Below, piece after piece: positions 38,879-48,625 of a stretch of 64,000 nucleotides of DNA; within the stretch, counting starts at the first letter, position 1, and every line of letters begins with the position of its first letter. Both the position numbers and the translations under genes were made by a program. The notes below the pieces were generated by a model that had not been told where the DNA came from, made no database searches, and saw only the letters and a list, made by a program, of their open reading frames with translations. The stretch lies in the NCBI RefSeq assembly GCF_029360725.1, contig NZ_JARKMY010000019.1, positions 1 to 64,000 of the forward strand. The letters run 5' to 3'. Origin of the DNA: Chryseolinea sp. H1M3-3 (GTDB lineage: Bacteria > Bacteroidota > Bacteroidia > Cytophagales > Cyclobacteriaceae).

Positions 38879-40888
38879 TTATGCAAGTTGCTGAAGCGCT
38901 TCCTTTACGGAATGAACCGGCTGCTTACATGTTTTATTGAAGCAAACATAAAACGTAGCTTCGCCATTTATTGGTGTTTTATCTTTCACCAGGGGTAGAT
39001 TACTTCCGTTTTCAGATCCTTGGACAATGGCAAAAGGAAGAAAATGTTGAAGAAAATCGGAGCGCATGGTGCTTATATTTTTTCCCGTAAGTACAATCTC
39101 CGCTAACCCTTTTTTGAGCTCGGTATATACGATTGCCCAATACGACATGAATCCCGGTTCCCCTTTTATAAGATGACTAAGTGATTCGGTCATCTGCGTT
39201 GCTATTTTTTTCCAGTCTTCACGGTCAAAGAAAGTACTTAAATAATGAAGGTTTTGGGTCATCACAGCATTTGAAGAAGGAATTACGTTGTCGAATATTT
39301 CTTTTTTTCGACTGATTAGTTGCTCTGATTCTATCGCCGTATAAAAAAAGAATCCATCCGATGGATCAAAAAATTGATCGCTTGTGTATTGCGTTATCTG
39401 AGCAGCGCGATTAAGCCAATATTCATCGAACGTTACCTGATACAACTTGATAAGCGCTTGAATCAGGTAAGCATAATCGTCAAGAAAACCAACCGTGTTA
39501 GAACGTTTGTTTTTATATGACCGATAGATTTTATTTCCTTCCATCAGCTCTTTCTCCAAAAAGTGGATGTTCTTCACGGCGGCATTCAGAAACATCTCGT
39601 CCGCAAAAGTCCTGTAAGCGTCAACCAAACCACAAACGGTCATTGCATTCCAGCTGGCGATCACTTTATCATCTAACCCAGGGCGTACACGTTTTGCGCG
39701 TTCCTTAAGTAACACTGATTTAATATTTTGAAGAAACGGATTCCATTGCTCCGGCGTGAGCGAGTTGTCTTGTAGAAATTTATCTTCGTCCATGGTACGC
39801 ATCAAAATATTATTTCCGTGTTCCCAGTTTCCTTCATCCTTCACACTGTAATAGGTGGAGATAATTTTTTCGTCTGGACCTAATATTTCTTTCAGCTCGG
39901 TTTTTGTCCAGGTATAAAATTTCCCTTCAACGCCTTCACTATCGGCATCTAAGGCCGAATAAAACCCGCCGTTGGAATGGGTCATCTCGCGTTGAAGCCA
40001 TTCGAACGTTTCGTAAATAACTGTCTTAAATGCGTTATCCTTTGAGATGGCGTAAGCCTCACTGTATAAACTTAACAATTGGGCATTGTCGTAAAGCATC
40101 TTTTCAAAATGAGGCGCGAACCAATAACGGTCAACGGAGTAGCGTGAAAAGCCGCCACCCACCTGATCATAAATTCCACCCATTGAGATCTTCCTTAAAG
40201 TGAAGAGAATGTGATCATACGCTTCCGCATTTTTTGTCAGGTGCGATAAACGTAAAAGAAATAACCAAATTGAGGGCATGATAAATTTTGGTGATTTCTC
40301 TAACCCGCCCCATTTTTTATCGAACTTCAGTTGAAGTTTATTGTAGCTTTCATAGAGGTCGGAGATCAGATCAGAATCGGTTGCTTTTTGTTTGTAGCGT
40401 TCAACCTCTGAAGTGAGCAAATGCAAACGCAGTTCTTCAGCTGTGTCCTCAATTTGTTTGCGATTTTTTTGGTAAGCATTGCTAATGTTTTTGAGTACTT
40501 CCATCCAAACCTGTGGAGTAAAGTAGGTTCCTCCAAAAAAAGGTTTTTGATCTGGCGTAAGGAACACATTTAGCGGCCATCCACCTTGAACACCTAAAAT
40601 ATGGACCGCCTCCATATAAATCTGATCGATGTCCGGTCTTTCTTCCCGATCTACCTTAATGCAAATAAAAGATTGGTTCATTACTTCAGCAACGGATTCC
40701 TTTTCGAATGATTCGCGTTCCATCACATGACACCAATGACACGACGAATATCCAATGCTTACCAGGATTGGTTTATCCTCTTTCACTGCTTTACTCAACG
40801 CTTCTGTACCCCATTCGAACCAATCCACAGGATTATGCGCATGTTGCAAAAGGTATGGGGATGTCGCGTGGATTAATTTATTAGCCAT
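38879..40888 (-). CDS. DUF255 thioredoxin-like / glycosidase-fold protein (YyaL type)
   Basis: The 669-residue product has an N-terminal thioredoxin-like domain with SSCHWCHVM (Cys50, Cys53), the [13 protein letters not shown] stretch and [16 protein letters not shown]. It continues into a long alpha/alpha-barrel domain similar to N-acylglucosamine epimerase folds ([29 protein letters not shown]). Family members (YyaL, spermatogenesis-associated protein 20) have no firmly established reaction. Without a signal peptide it is presumably cytoplasmic. It lies upstream, in transcription order, of the SecD-head-like pair. Confidence 0.9.
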   Translation of the reverse strand: MANKLIHATSPYLLQHAHNPVDWFEWGTEALSKAVKEDKPILVSIGYSSCHWCHVMERESFEKESVAEVMNQSFICIKVDREERPDIDQIYMEAVHILGVQGGWPLNVFLTPDQKPFFGGTYFTPQVWMEVLKNISNAYQKNRKQIEDTAEELRLHLLTSEVERYKQKATDSDLISDLYESYNKLQLKFDKKWGGLEKSPKFIMPSIWLFLLRLSHLTKNAEAYDHILFTLRKISMGGIYDQVGGGFSRYSVDRYWFAPHFEKMLYDNAQLLSLYSEAYAISKDNAFKTVIYETFEWLQREMTHSNGGFYSALDADSEGVEGKFYTWTKTELKEILGPDEKIISTYYSVKDEGNWEHGNNILMRTMDEDKFLQDNSLTPEQWNPFLQNIKSVLLKERAKRVRPGLDDKVIASWNAMTVCGLVDAYRTFADEMFLNAAVKNIHFLEKELMEGNKIYRSYKNKRSNTVGFLDDYAYLIQALIKLYQVTFDEYWLNRAAQITQYTSDQFFDPSDGFFFYTAIESEQLISRKKEIFDNVIPSSNAVMTQNLHYLSTFFDREDWKKIATQMTESLSHLIKGEPGFMSYWAIVYTELKKGLAEIVLTGKNISTMRSDFLQHFLPFAIVQGSENGSNLPLVKDKTPINGEATFYVCFNKTCKQPVHSVKEALQQLA

Positions 40889-40932
40889 TTGAATATTTTT
40901 AATTTGAGTTTAAGGATAGAACTACCGTCATA

Positions 40933-41910
40933 TTAAGTCAATTGTTTTTTCAGCATGGCTACTTCTTCATCAACATTTACCAGCTCCTTTAGTTCTTCCA
41001 GTTTCCTGATAGTTTCCAGTAAAAATTTTTGATGAGAAGCTGACGTGGGATGAAACGATTTATGTGATAATGCCAGTTTGATTTCTGCCCACTTTGATAC
41101 GAAAGATTTCATATTGTTATCGAAGTATTTCTCGCCAAATTTTTGCCAAATATATGCTTCAGCTACATCGGAGGGATGAATCATATCGGCTTTATAAAAC
41201 CTGTAATCGCGAAGATCGTCCAGCATTATTTCATACGAAGGAAAATAATGTACATCCTGATGTTGCTGCGTTATCGTATGACATGCTACCCGCAACACAG
41301 ACTTACTAACACTATTGAGTTCCAACGTATCCTTGAGATGTCTAACAGGGCTTACAGTTAAAATAATTTGCAAACCAGGATTAAGTGATTTCAGGTCATG
41401 GAACAATTTCTCAAAAGACTCCAGTATCTGCTTCTGAGTCATCAACGACTTAGTAAAGAGCGATGACGGCATCTTCTGGCAATTTGCTACTATTTGTTTT
41501 GTTTGAGTCAACTCAAATACCCAAGCTGTGCCGTAAGTAATGACGAGCCAATTTGCCCTGCGTAAAAAGGTGTGTGTGGCAGAAATTTTTTTTTCTAACT
41601 CATCCTTCAGCTGATCCAAATTCTGTGACGACAACTGCGAATGAAAATCATAGTTAAAAAAAATACGATCACGTTCAACAAATGTGCTGTCGGAAACCGG
41701 GCGCGGATTGATCGCGTAATGAATGACCTTATGAATAGAATGTGGGTTATACACAACGCCAAAGGGATTGGTCATTGTGGCCAATTTGTTAGCTACCAGC
41801 TGTAAGCCTATTGCATCTGAAAAGCAAGAACCCAGAGTCAAAATACTGTCTGATAGCGTTATACGTGCCTTACTAGGGCTAAAAGTCATTTCGGTTCGAT
41901 AGGTGCTCAT
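40933..41910 (-). CDS. GSCFA domain protein
   Basis: The 325-residue product shows the family signature at residues 27-30 (LGSCFSDAIG) and conserved blocks NPFGVVYNPHSI and HPSDVAEAYIWQKF. The GSCFA family resembles SGNH hydrolases: the Ser in GSCF and the late DMIHPS segment are in the positions of catalytic residues, so an esterase role is possible but unproven. It is transcribed divergently from the NagB/PIG-L gene, with a palindrome between them, and ends 44 bases before the DUF255 gene. Confidence 0.88.
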   Translation of the reverse strand: MSTYRTEMTFSPSKARITLSDSILTLGSCFSDAIGLQLVANKLATMTNPFGVVYNPHSIHKVIHYAINPRPVSDSTFVERDRIFFNYDFHSQLSSQNLDQLKDELEKKISATHTFLRRANWLVITYGTAWVFELTQTKQIVANCQKMPSSLFTKSLMTQKQILESFEKLFHDLKSLNPGLQIILTVSPVRHLKDTLELNSVSKSVLRVACHTITQQHQDVHYFPSYEIMLDDLRDYRFYKADMIHPSDVAEAYIWQKFGEKYFDNNMKSFVSKWAEIKLALSHKSFHPTSASHQKFLLETIRKLEELKELVNVDEEVAMLKKQLT

Positions 41911-41915
41911 AAATT

Positions 41916-41931
41916 ATGTTTCCGCAAACAT
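41916..41931. promoter_or_regulatory. Operator-like palindrome between divergent genes
   Basis: ATGTTT CCGC AAACAT is a perfect inverted repeat lying five bases upstream of the GSCFA start and 70 bases before the NagB-like start. The minus strand also reads AATGTTTG here, one mismatch from TAnnTTTG. Confidence 0.35.
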
Positions 41932-42000
41932 TTGAAAATTAAAAGCTTTTTGAGCTATTTAGGGGTTGATCTGATACGAATCAAAAAACAAGTTAAAATT

Positions 42001-43905
42001 ATGAATAACGATCTTACCGCCTTTGAAAAGATTCCGGTAAAAATCTTTACGACCTCTGGAGAGGGGTCGGTCTATGTAGCTAAAGAAATTGCTGCTTTAA
42101 TCAAATTACGACAAAAGGAAGGTAAGCCGTGTGTGCTTGGCCTGGCAACGGGGTCTACACCGACGAGGCTATATGCAGAGTTGGTTAAAATGCACCAGCA
42201 AGAGGGGTTAACATTTAAAAATGTTCACACCTTTAACCTCGACGAATATTATCCGATGCAGCCTGAAGCATTACAAAGCTATGTCCGGTTCATGCGGGAG
42301 CATCTCTTTGACCACATCGATATTCCAAAAAAGAATATTAATATTCCAGATGGCACTTTAAAGAAGGATGAAATCGCTGAGTTTTGTAAGAGCTATGAAG
42401 AGAAGATAGATAAACTCGGTGGGCTCGACATTCAGGTACTTGGTATCGGACGTACTGGCCACATTGGATTTAATGAGCCTGGTTCTTCAGAGCGTTCACT
42501 CACGAGACTTGTGTCATTAGACCAAGTGACACGGATCGATGCAGCAAGCGATTTCTTTGGAGAAGAAAATGTTCCTCGCAAGGCGATAACGATGGGCGTT
42601 GGCTCCATCATGAAAGCTGCTAAGGTGTACATGATGGCGTGGGGTGAGGGAAAAGCGACTGTTATTCGTAAAGCAGTAGAAGGCCCGATTACAGATCAAA
42701 TTCCTTCTTCATTTTTACAAAAACATCACGACTGTACTGTCGTTTTGGATGATGCAGCTTCGTCTGCGCTCACGAGAATAAAAACGCCGTGGATTCTGGA
42801 TAGTGTCGAATGGAACGAAAAGCTTATTAGAAAAGCGGTTGTTTGGTTATCGCAGCAAATTGAAAAGCCTGTGCTCAAGCTGACCAACCACGATTATATG
42901 GAACATGGAATGGGTGATATTATCACGGAATTTGGCTCGGCGTACCAGGTTAACATTAAAGTTTTTAATTTCCTTCAACATACCATTACCGGTTGGCCTG
43001 GGGGTAAACCAAATGCAGACGATTCTCATCGTCCCGAACGTGCAAAGCCTTTTCCAAAACGGGTTGTTATTTTTTCGCCACATCCCGATGACGACGTAAT
43101 TTCAATGGGTGGAACATTCATACGGCTTGTTGACCAAGGTCATGAAGTTCACGTTGCATATCAGACTTCAGGAAACATTGCAGTATTTGATGATGACGCT
43201 ATCCGTTTTGCAGACTTCGTCCGCGACTTTAACGAGCAATTTGGTTTGAGCAAAACCGATGGTGCCAAATTTTACAAAAAGGTAGTACAGTCGCTGCAGA
43301 AAAAAGGTCCGGGTCAGATCGATAGTGAGGAGGTGCTGAAAATAAAAGGACTCATCAGAAGGGGAGAAGCAAAAGCCGGTGGCCGGTATGTTGGAATTCC
43401 GGATGAACAAATGCATTTCCTCGACATGCCATTTTATGAAACGGGTGCTGTGAAGAAGAAACCGCTGAGTGAAGAGGACATTCAATTGATCGTTGATATT
43501 CTAGAAACAGTAAAACCTCACCAGGTATATGCAGCCGGCGATCTTTCAGATCCTCATGGAACACACCGCGTCTGTTTAGCGGCTATTTTTGAGGCCCTTA
43601 AAAGACTCAAGAAAAAACCATGGGTGAAAGATTGCTGGGTCTGGTTATACCGCGGCGCTTGGCAAGAATGGGATATCGATCAAATTGAGATGGCCGTACC
43701 GTTAAGCCCCGAAGAATTGATGCGCAAACGAAGAGCTGTTTTCAAACATCAATCACAAAAGGACAGCGCCATGTTTCCTGGTAGTGACAAACGCGAATTT
43801 TGGATGCGGGCTGAAGACCGAAATCACGCCACGGCTAAAGCATACAACGCATTAGGCCTTGCTGAATACGAAGCGATGGAAGCTTTTGTAAGGCATAAAT
43901 TCTAG
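42001..43905 (+). CDS. NagB-like (glucosamine-6-phosphate deaminase family) and PIG-L deacetylase fusion
   Basis: I start at the ATG 42001; an in-frame start at 41932 adds a non-conserved lead. The product is about 634 residues. Residues 1-280 are a NagB/SugI isomerase fold (GLATGSTPTRLY, NLDEYY with Asp81, GRTGHIGFNEPGS). The residue at the place of NagB Asp141 is Thr152, while the His and Glu of the same motif are kept. Residues about 350-634 are a PIG-L/LmbE zinc deacetylase (SPHPDDD, His361; later DPHGTHRVC). The pair could deacetylate and then deaminate or isomerise an amino-sugar phosphate. The fusion architecture is known in Bacteroidota; its reaction is not settled. A long inverted repeat follows the stop. 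Confidence 0.88.
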   Translation: MNNDLTAFEKIPVKIFTTSGEGSVYVAKEIAALIKLRQKEGKPCVLGLATGSTPTRLYAELVKMHQQEGLTFKNVHTFNLDEYYPMQPEALQSYVRFMREHLFDHIDIPKKNINIPDGTLKKDEIAEFCKSYEEKIDKLGGLDIQVLGIGRTGHIGFNEPGSSERSLTRLVSLDQVTRIDAASDFFGEENVPRKAITMGVGSIMKAAKVYMMAWGEGKATVIRKAVEGPITDQIPSSFLQKHHDCTVVLDDAASSALTRIKTPWILDSVEWNEKLIRKAVVWLSQQIEKPVLKLTNHDYMEHGMGDIITEFGSAYQVNIKVFNFLQHTITGWPGGKPNADDSHRPERAKPFPKRVVIFSPHPDDDVISMGGTFIRLVDQGHEVHVAYQTSGNIAVFDDDAIRFADFVRDFNEQFGLSKTDGAKFYKKVVQSLQKKGPGQIDSEEVLKIKGLIRRGEAKAGGRYVGIPDEQMHFLDMPFYETGAVKKKPLSEEDIQLIVDILETVKPHQVYAAGDLSDPHGTHRVCLAAIFEALKRLKKKPWVKDCWVWLYRGAWQEWDIDQIEMAVPLSPEELMRKRRAVFKHQSQKDSAMFPGSDKREFWMRAEDRNHATAKAYNALGLAEYEAMEAFVRHKF

Positions 43906-43914
43906 AAGCCTGGG

Positions 43915-43954
43915 GATACGACTTACAAGTACAAAGTAAGTTGTAAGTCGTATC
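43915..43954. terminator. Long perfect inverted repeat between convergent genes, likely bidirectional terminator
   Basis: GATACGACTTACAA / TTGTAAGTCGTATC, 14 bases each side with a 12-base loop, lies 9 bases after the NagB/PIG-L stop and 7 bases before the end of the transglutaminase gene. The tail on the plus side is TGGTTTATTATT. The inner loop can also form CTTAC/GTAAG. Confidence 0.6.
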
Positions 43955-43961
43955 TGGTTTA

Positions 43962-44912
43962 TTATTGCTGTTGCATTTGCATTTCCTGAAATCTCCTGAA
44001 AGAATTTGTTGAAGTCGAAGATATCGACTGCGGTGCGATATCCATGTCTGCTGCTGATGTGTGACCATCTTCATAAGAAACGGATACTGCCACCTCCAGC
44101 GTATGGTTTGAAGTACCCCTGTATGTTCCTTTTACAGGCGAACAATCCGAAAAATTCTTACCAACGGCTAGCCTAACATGTTTTTCATTGGCAACGCAAT
44201 CATTCGTTGGATCAAGTCCTAGCCAACCATAAAATGGAATAAAGGCCTCTACCCAGGCATGCGTGGCGCCTTCACCTCGCAAACCCTCATGATTGGGACA
44301 AATGTAACCACTGACATAACGGGCAGGAATGTTCTCCAGCCTCAACATAACTAAAAGGATATGCGCGAAATCCTGACATACACCAGATCGTATTTTCCAG
44401 ATCTCATCTACGGTAGTCTCTACGGTAGTAATGCCCTTTTTATAAGAAAAGTTATTGTAAATATATCCCGATAACACCTTGGATAATTGTAACGGTGTGC
44501 AGGGCTTACATTTTTCAGATTCGATTATTGTTTGAACTTCAGGCAAGGCTTCAAATTTTTCATGCTTTAGAAAATCAATGAACTCTAGATGCCTTTTGAG
44601 ATTTCCTAATTCGTTCCATTGTGTTTTTTCGTCAACCGCATCTTCGGGAACAGGACGATGTGTAGTTTCCACTTCCAGTCTGGAGTCGATGTCTAATTCC
44701 TTATGCGGATGAGCATGTGTGAATGTGCCAACTTCGTTTCCATAGTAGTCCTGATGAATGTTCACTACAGGATTTTTTGAAATAACAATTTGATGTTTCA
44801 ATACGTCCTGATATTGATCTTTGATCGGATAAAGCATAATTTGATTTGCACTATCCCGAACGGTGTCTTCGTAAGTATATTTTGTAATATGTCTGATCTT
44901 AAATTTTGGCAT
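43962..44912 (-). CDS. Transglutaminase-like cysteine peptidase/ligase
   Basis: The 316-residue product has the bacterial transglutaminase N-terminal beta domain (residues 1-90, KIRHITKYTYEDTV) and a transglutaminase core with the triad Cys179 (RSGVCQDFAH), His218 (THAWVEAF) and Asp234 (GLDPTND). No signal peptide is visible, so it is probably cytoplasmic. It is the last gene of an operon with the alpha-E and circularly permuted ATP-grasp genes, a conserved set in which one enzyme is thought to build and another to trim or transfer a peptide; substrates are unknown. Confidence 0.92.
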   Translation of the reverse strand: MPKFKIRHITKYTYEDTVRDSANQIMLYPIKDQYQDVLKHQIVISKNPVVNIHQDYYGNEVGTFTHAHPHKELDIDSRLEVETTHRPVPEDAVDEKTQWNELGNLKRHLEFIDFLKHEKFEALPEVQTIIESEKCKPCTPLQLSKVLSGYIYNNFSYKKGITTVETTVDEIWKIRSGVCQDFAHILLVMLRLENIPARYVSGYICPNHEGLRGEGATHAWVEAFIPFYGWLGLDPTNDCVANEKHVRLAVGKNFSDCSPVKGTYRGTSNHTLEVAVSVSYEDGHTSAADMDIAPQSISSTSTNSFRRFQEMQMQQQ

Positions 44913-44924
44913 TGTTGCAATTTT

Positions 44925-45860
44925 TTAACTGTATGCGAAATAATAACGATTTAAGTTGCTCCCGATTCCTGAGATTTCGGCATTAATCGATGCAAGATAG
45001 GAGTGAAGACCAGCCTGTGAAATGCTTTGCACATCGGAGTATTGTAGCTTGCTTCGGAGTTTTCCAATCATGAAATCCACCTTGTTAAAACCTTCCGTGT
45101 TTTGATCGCTTTGCAGTCTTTGGAAATAGCGTTGAAGCTGATTCAATGAATACAATACGGAACGTGGAAAATCAACATTGAATAAAACCTGGTCAATGAT
45201 ATTCCGGGCTTCAAACCCAGATCGATATCTTTTCAAATACAAAGAATATCCGGAAATCGACATGAGCAGATACTTCCAATACGTTGTGTCCGTGGGTTTA
45301 TCTAAATCATAAGCCAGGTTGCTGAGTTTTACATCAAGTATGTCTGCTGTTTGAATTGCACGTTCCATGTATTTTCCAACATTCATGAAGCACAATCCTT
45401 CGCCGCGGAACATCGTGATATCTGAAACCCCGAAATAAAGCATGCATTCTTTGATCAGTGCATCCAATACGGTAATAGGATCCTCGTGTTGAAGCTGGTA
45501 GCTCAGCCGGTCGTCATGCACGATGTGATAGAATTCATTCAGTGACTGCCAGACTTCGGTAGTAATGTTATCCTGAACACCGCGTGCATTTTCGCGTGCT
45601 TTTGTTACCATGTTAAAAATTGAATTCGGATTTTCCCGGCCGAGCACCATGTATTGAATAACTTTTCTGCCGCTACCTTCTATTTCTTTCACGCGGTCTT
45701 GTTCAAGGCTTCCAAATATTCTCAACACAGGGCGCCATGAAAACTCTTCGTGTGTATCCTGAGATGAAGCATAATTTATTTTCAACATACGCAGGATACT
45801 GTCGGTGCGTTCCATGTAACGCGACATCCAGTAGAGCGAATCAGCAACACGACTTAGCAT
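44925..45860 (-). CDS. Alpha-E domain protein
   Basis: The 311-residue, almost entirely helical product begins MLSRVADSLYWMSRYMERTD, a hallmark of the alpha-E family, and contains FRGEGLCFMNVGKYMERAIQ, an internal repeat of that motif. The family has no determined reaction and appears almost always next to a circularly permuted ATP-grasp protein, as here (32 bases downstream of it, 12 bases before the transglutaminase gene). It may be a partner or carrier for the ligase. Confidence 0.92.
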   Translation of the reverse strand: MLSRVADSLYWMSRYMERTDSILRMLKINYASSQDTHEEFSWRPVLRIFGSLEQDRVKEIEGSGRKVIQYMVLGRENPNSIFNMVTKARENARGVQDNITTEVWQSLNEFYHIVHDDRLSYQLQHEDPITVLDALIKECMLYFGVSDITMFRGEGLCFMNVGKYMERAIQTADILDVKLSNLAYDLDKPTDTTYWKYLLMSISGYSLYLKRYRSGFEARNIIDQVLFNVDFPRSVLYSLNQLQRYFQRLQSDQNTEGFNKVDFMIGKLRSKLQYSDVQSISQAGLHSYLASINAEISGIGSNLNRYYFAYS

Positions 45861-45892
45861 TTGAATAGTTTGGGGTTATAATTTCATCGGAG

Positions 45893-47341
45893 TTATCGGG
45901 CAAGCACCCAGGTATCTTTACTTCCTCCACCTTGTGAGGAATTTACAACCAGCGACCCTTCGCGAAGTGCTACGCGGGTTAAGCCGCCGGGTACAATCTC
46001 TATTCCGTCCGGGCCGCAAAGGGCAAATGGTCTTAAATCAATTCGACGCGGTTGTACTTTACCATCAATATAACATGGCGAGCTTGATAGACTGATCACG
46101 GGTTGTGCAATAAATTGCCGTGGGTTCTTTGTGATTTCTTTTTTATAGGCGATGATCTCCTCTTCTGAAGCAATGTGACCCATCAACATTCCGTATCCAC
46201 CCGACTCATTCGTTCGCTTCACTACCATTTGATCTATGTTTTTCAGTACATGATCCCGCTCATCTTGTTTACTTAATTGATAAGTCGGAACATTTTTTAA
46301 AATCGGTTCTTCATTCAGGTAATATCGGATCATGTCAGGGACATATACGTAGATGGCTTTATCATCGCCGACACCGTTGCCAATGGAATTTACAATCGCT
46401 ACATTCCCTTTCCGGTAAGCAGATAAGATACCCGAAACTCCCAGTACACTTGAGGGCTCAAAAATCAAAGGGTCCAAAAACTCGTCGTCTACGCGCCGGT
46501 ATATCACATCTACTTGTTGTAGGCCGGCCGTTGTCTTCATATAAACAACATGATTTTCCACCACGAGATCACGTCCTTCCACAAGCTCAATTCCCATTAA
46601 CCGTGCAAGGGTTGCATGTTCAAAGTACGCGGAGTTATAAATACCGGGCGTAAGCAACACGACCGTTGGAGAGGATATGCGCCGGGGCGAAAGGGCCAGC
46701 AAATTTTTGTACAAAATGCTTGGGTATTGCGTTACCGGTCGAACGAAATTTTGTGGAATAAGGTCTGGAAAAATTCTCTTGGTGATCTCCCTGTTTTCAA
46801 TCATGTACGAAACGCCTGACGGAGTTCGCAGATTGTCTTCCAATACATAGAACGTTCCATCATGATCGCGGATTAAATCAATGCCGGCAATATGAACATA
46901 GATGTCGTGCGGTACATTCAGTCCTTGCATCTCGCGCAAATAGTGAGGGCAAGAATATATCAACTCAACGGGCACAATCCCATCTTTTAAAATAAACTGC
47001 TGATGATAAACATCTTTCAAAAAAAGATTCAAGGCCCGTAATCGCTGTTTGATTCCTTTTTCAATAAAATCCCATTCACTGGCAGTGATTATTCTAGGAA
47101 TAATATCAAATGGAAAGATCTTTTCAACCCCTTCGCCACTGGAGTACACCGTAAACGTGATACCCTGACTCATGAAAAGTTTCTTGGCAAGCTCTTCCTT
47201 TTTACTCAACTCATCCGGTGGAATACCCTGCAGGAAATCAAATACATTTTGATATTGGTCTCTAACATTTTCATTTTCATACATTTCATCCCAGGTGCGG
47301 GGAGCGAGTGAGTACTGTTGGAAAAGGTGAGTCGAAGGCAT
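45893..47341 (-). CDS. Circularly permuted type 2 ATP-grasp protein
   Basis: The ATG at 47341 gives the family-like N-terminus STHLFQQYSLAPRTWDEM; a longer frame to 47437 adds 32 non-conserved residues. The 482-residue product has a permuted ATP-grasp layout with FYVLEDNLRTPSGVSYM, the ATP-loop region DQMVVKRTNESGGYGM and the C-terminal DLRPFALCGPDG. Such enzymes form a peptide-type bond through an acylphosphate. It leads the three-gene operon with alpha-E and transglutaminase proteins. Confidence 0.92.
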   Translation of the reverse strand: MPSTHLFQQYSLAPRTWDEMYENENVRDQYQNVFDFLQGIPPDELSKKEELAKKLFMSQGITFTVYSSGEGVEKIFPFDIIPRIITASEWDFIEKGIKQRLRALNLFLKDVYHQQFILKDGIVPVELIYSCPHYLREMQGLNVPHDIYVHIAGIDLIRDHDGTFYVLEDNLRTPSGVSYMIENREITKRIFPDLIPQNFVRPVTQYPSILYKNLLALSPRRISSPTVVLLTPGIYNSAYFEHATLARLMGIELVEGRDLVVENHVVYMKTTAGLQQVDVIYRRVDDEFLDPLIFEPSSVLGVSGILSAYRKGNVAIVNSIGNGVGDDKAIYVYVPDMIRYYLNEEPILKNVPTYQLSKQDERDHVLKNIDQMVVKRTNESGGYGMLMGHIASEEEIIAYKKEITKNPRQFIAQPVISLSSSPCYIDGKVQPRRIDLRPFALCGPDGIEIVPGGLTRVALREGSLVVNSSQGGGSKDTWVLAR

Positions 47342-47442
47342 GAACAGCTTAGGTTGAATGTATCTAAAGTACCACGTTGGTAAGTATTTATCCGGAGCGG
47401 ACAGAAGAATATTTATGCAATCGAATGATAGCAACAAAAAAC

Positions 47443-47474
47443 AAAAGCCGCCCCGATTACCGGCGCGGCTTTTA
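47443..47474 (-). terminator. Rho-independent terminator of the ribosomal-protein operon
   Basis: The stem AAAAGCCGC / GCGGCTTTT has a 13-base loop; on the minus strand it is followed by a T-rich tail (GTTTTTTG). It lies 24 bases after the rplI stop. Confidence 0.75.
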
Positions 47475-47497
47475 TATTATTCTAATTAAGAGGTGGT

Positions 47498-47941
47498 TTA
47501 TTCAGCCACAACTTTTACCTGAATTTCATGCTTAACTTCTTTGTGGAGATCAAGCGTTACATTGTACGTACCTATCTGCTTAGGTACTTCCTTCAGGTGT
47601 ACTTTCTTACGGTCAATATCAAAGCCTTTAGCCTTCAATGCGTCAGCAATCTGCAGTGCTGTTACAGCCCCAAAGATTTTTCCGCTTTCACCAGCCTTGG
47701 TTCCAATTTCAATGGTAAGCTCGCCTACACGTGCTGCAAGCGCTTCAGCATCTTGTTTAACCTTTGCTGCTTTATGAGCAACCTGGCGAACGTTTTCTTT
47801 TACTAATCTTTTATTGGATTCGTTGGCGATCAGCGCATAGCCATTTGGAATCAGGTAATTGTTTCCAAAACCTGCCTTTACTTTTACGATGTCGTTTTTA
47901 TAGCCAACTCCAGCCACATCTTGTTTCAATATCACTTCCAT
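47498..47941 (-). CDS. rplI: 50S ribosomal protein L9
   Basis: The 147-residue product binds 23S rRNA and spans the L1 side of the large subunit. The N-terminal EVILKQDVAGVGYKNDIVKV and GFGNNYLIPNGYA are the family signature, followed by the long connecting helix and a C-terminal domain with KIFGAVTALQIADAL. It is the third gene of rpsF-rpsR-rplI and is closed by a terminator. Confidence 0.98.
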   Translation of the reverse strand: MEVILKQDVAGVGYKNDIVKVKAGFGNNYLIPNGYALIANESNKRLVKENVRQVAHKAAKVKQDAEALAARVGELTIEIGTKAGESGKIFGAVTALQIADALKAKGFDIDRKKVHLKEVPKQIGTYNVTLDLHKEVKHEIQVKVVAE

Positions 47942-47969
47942 GATTGTCTGTCTTAATTGAGTTAAACTA

Positions 47970-48221
47970 TTATTTTAAAGAATCACCAACATAGGGAAGT
48001 AATGCCAGGTGACGGGCGCGTTTTACCGCTTGAGCCACTTTTTTCTGGAATTTTAAACTCGTACCCGTGAGTCTACGAGGAAGGATCTTGCCTTGCTCGT
48101 TGATAAACTTTAGAAGGAAATCAGGATCCTTATAATCGATGTATTTGATTCCATTCTTTTTGAAACGGCAGTATTTTGGTTTAATCTCTGCCCTTTTGAT
48201 CGGTTCATTCATTAATGTCAT
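47970..48221 (-). CDS. rpsR: 30S ribosomal protein S18
   Basis: The 83-residue product has the S18 core ([48 protein letters not shown]) and pairs with S6 on the small-subunit platform. Its ATG overlaps the rpsF stop (ATGA); a second ATG three codons in is possible. A single Cys (KYCRF) remains of the zinc-type motif found in some S18 proteins. Confidence 0.98.
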   Translation of the reverse strand: MTLMNEPIKRAEIKPKYCRFKKNGIKYIDYKDPDFLLKFINEQGKILPRRLTGTSLKFQKKVAQAVKRARHLALLPYVGDSLK

Positions 48222-48601
48222 CTTCCGGCGCCCTCCTCAGCTTTTTTTACAGGTTTCCTGTTTTCTTTGTTTCTAAATTCTCCCTTGCGTCTGCGCTCAT
48301 TGTAAACCAGCGCGTGCTTATCAAGCACCGTAGTTAAAAAACGCATCACTGATTCGTCACGTCTGTACTCGGTTTCGAGTGTGTTAATGACACCTGGATC
48401 TGCCGAAAATTCGATAAGATTGTAAAAGCCTGTCGACTTCTTGTTGATGGGATAAGCCAGTTTTTTTAAGCCCCATTGCTCATTATTGAGAATTTCGGCT
48501 TTGGCTTTCTTCAACACTTTTACGAATTTTTCGACAGTATCCTTTGCCTGATCTTCAGACAAAACGGGATTTAAAATGAATACTGTCTCGTAATTGTTCA
48601 T
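48218..48601 (-). CDS. rpsF: 30S ribosomal protein S6
   Basis: The 127-residue product starts [14 protein letters not shown] and has the S6 ferredoxin-like fold ([44 protein letters not shown]), then a Lys/Arg/Glu-rich tail. It heads the operon rpsF-rpsR-rplI. A promoter-like pair lies directly upstream. Confidence 0.98.
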   Translation of the reverse strand: MNNYETVFILNPVLSEDQAKDTVEKFVKVLKKAKAEILNNEQWGLKKLAYPINKKSTGFYNLIEFSADPGVINTLETEYRRDESVMRFLTTVLDKHALVYNERRRKGEFRNKENRKPVKKAEEGAGR

Positions 48602-48625
48602 GTTTACTTTTTGTTTTTAAGCCTG

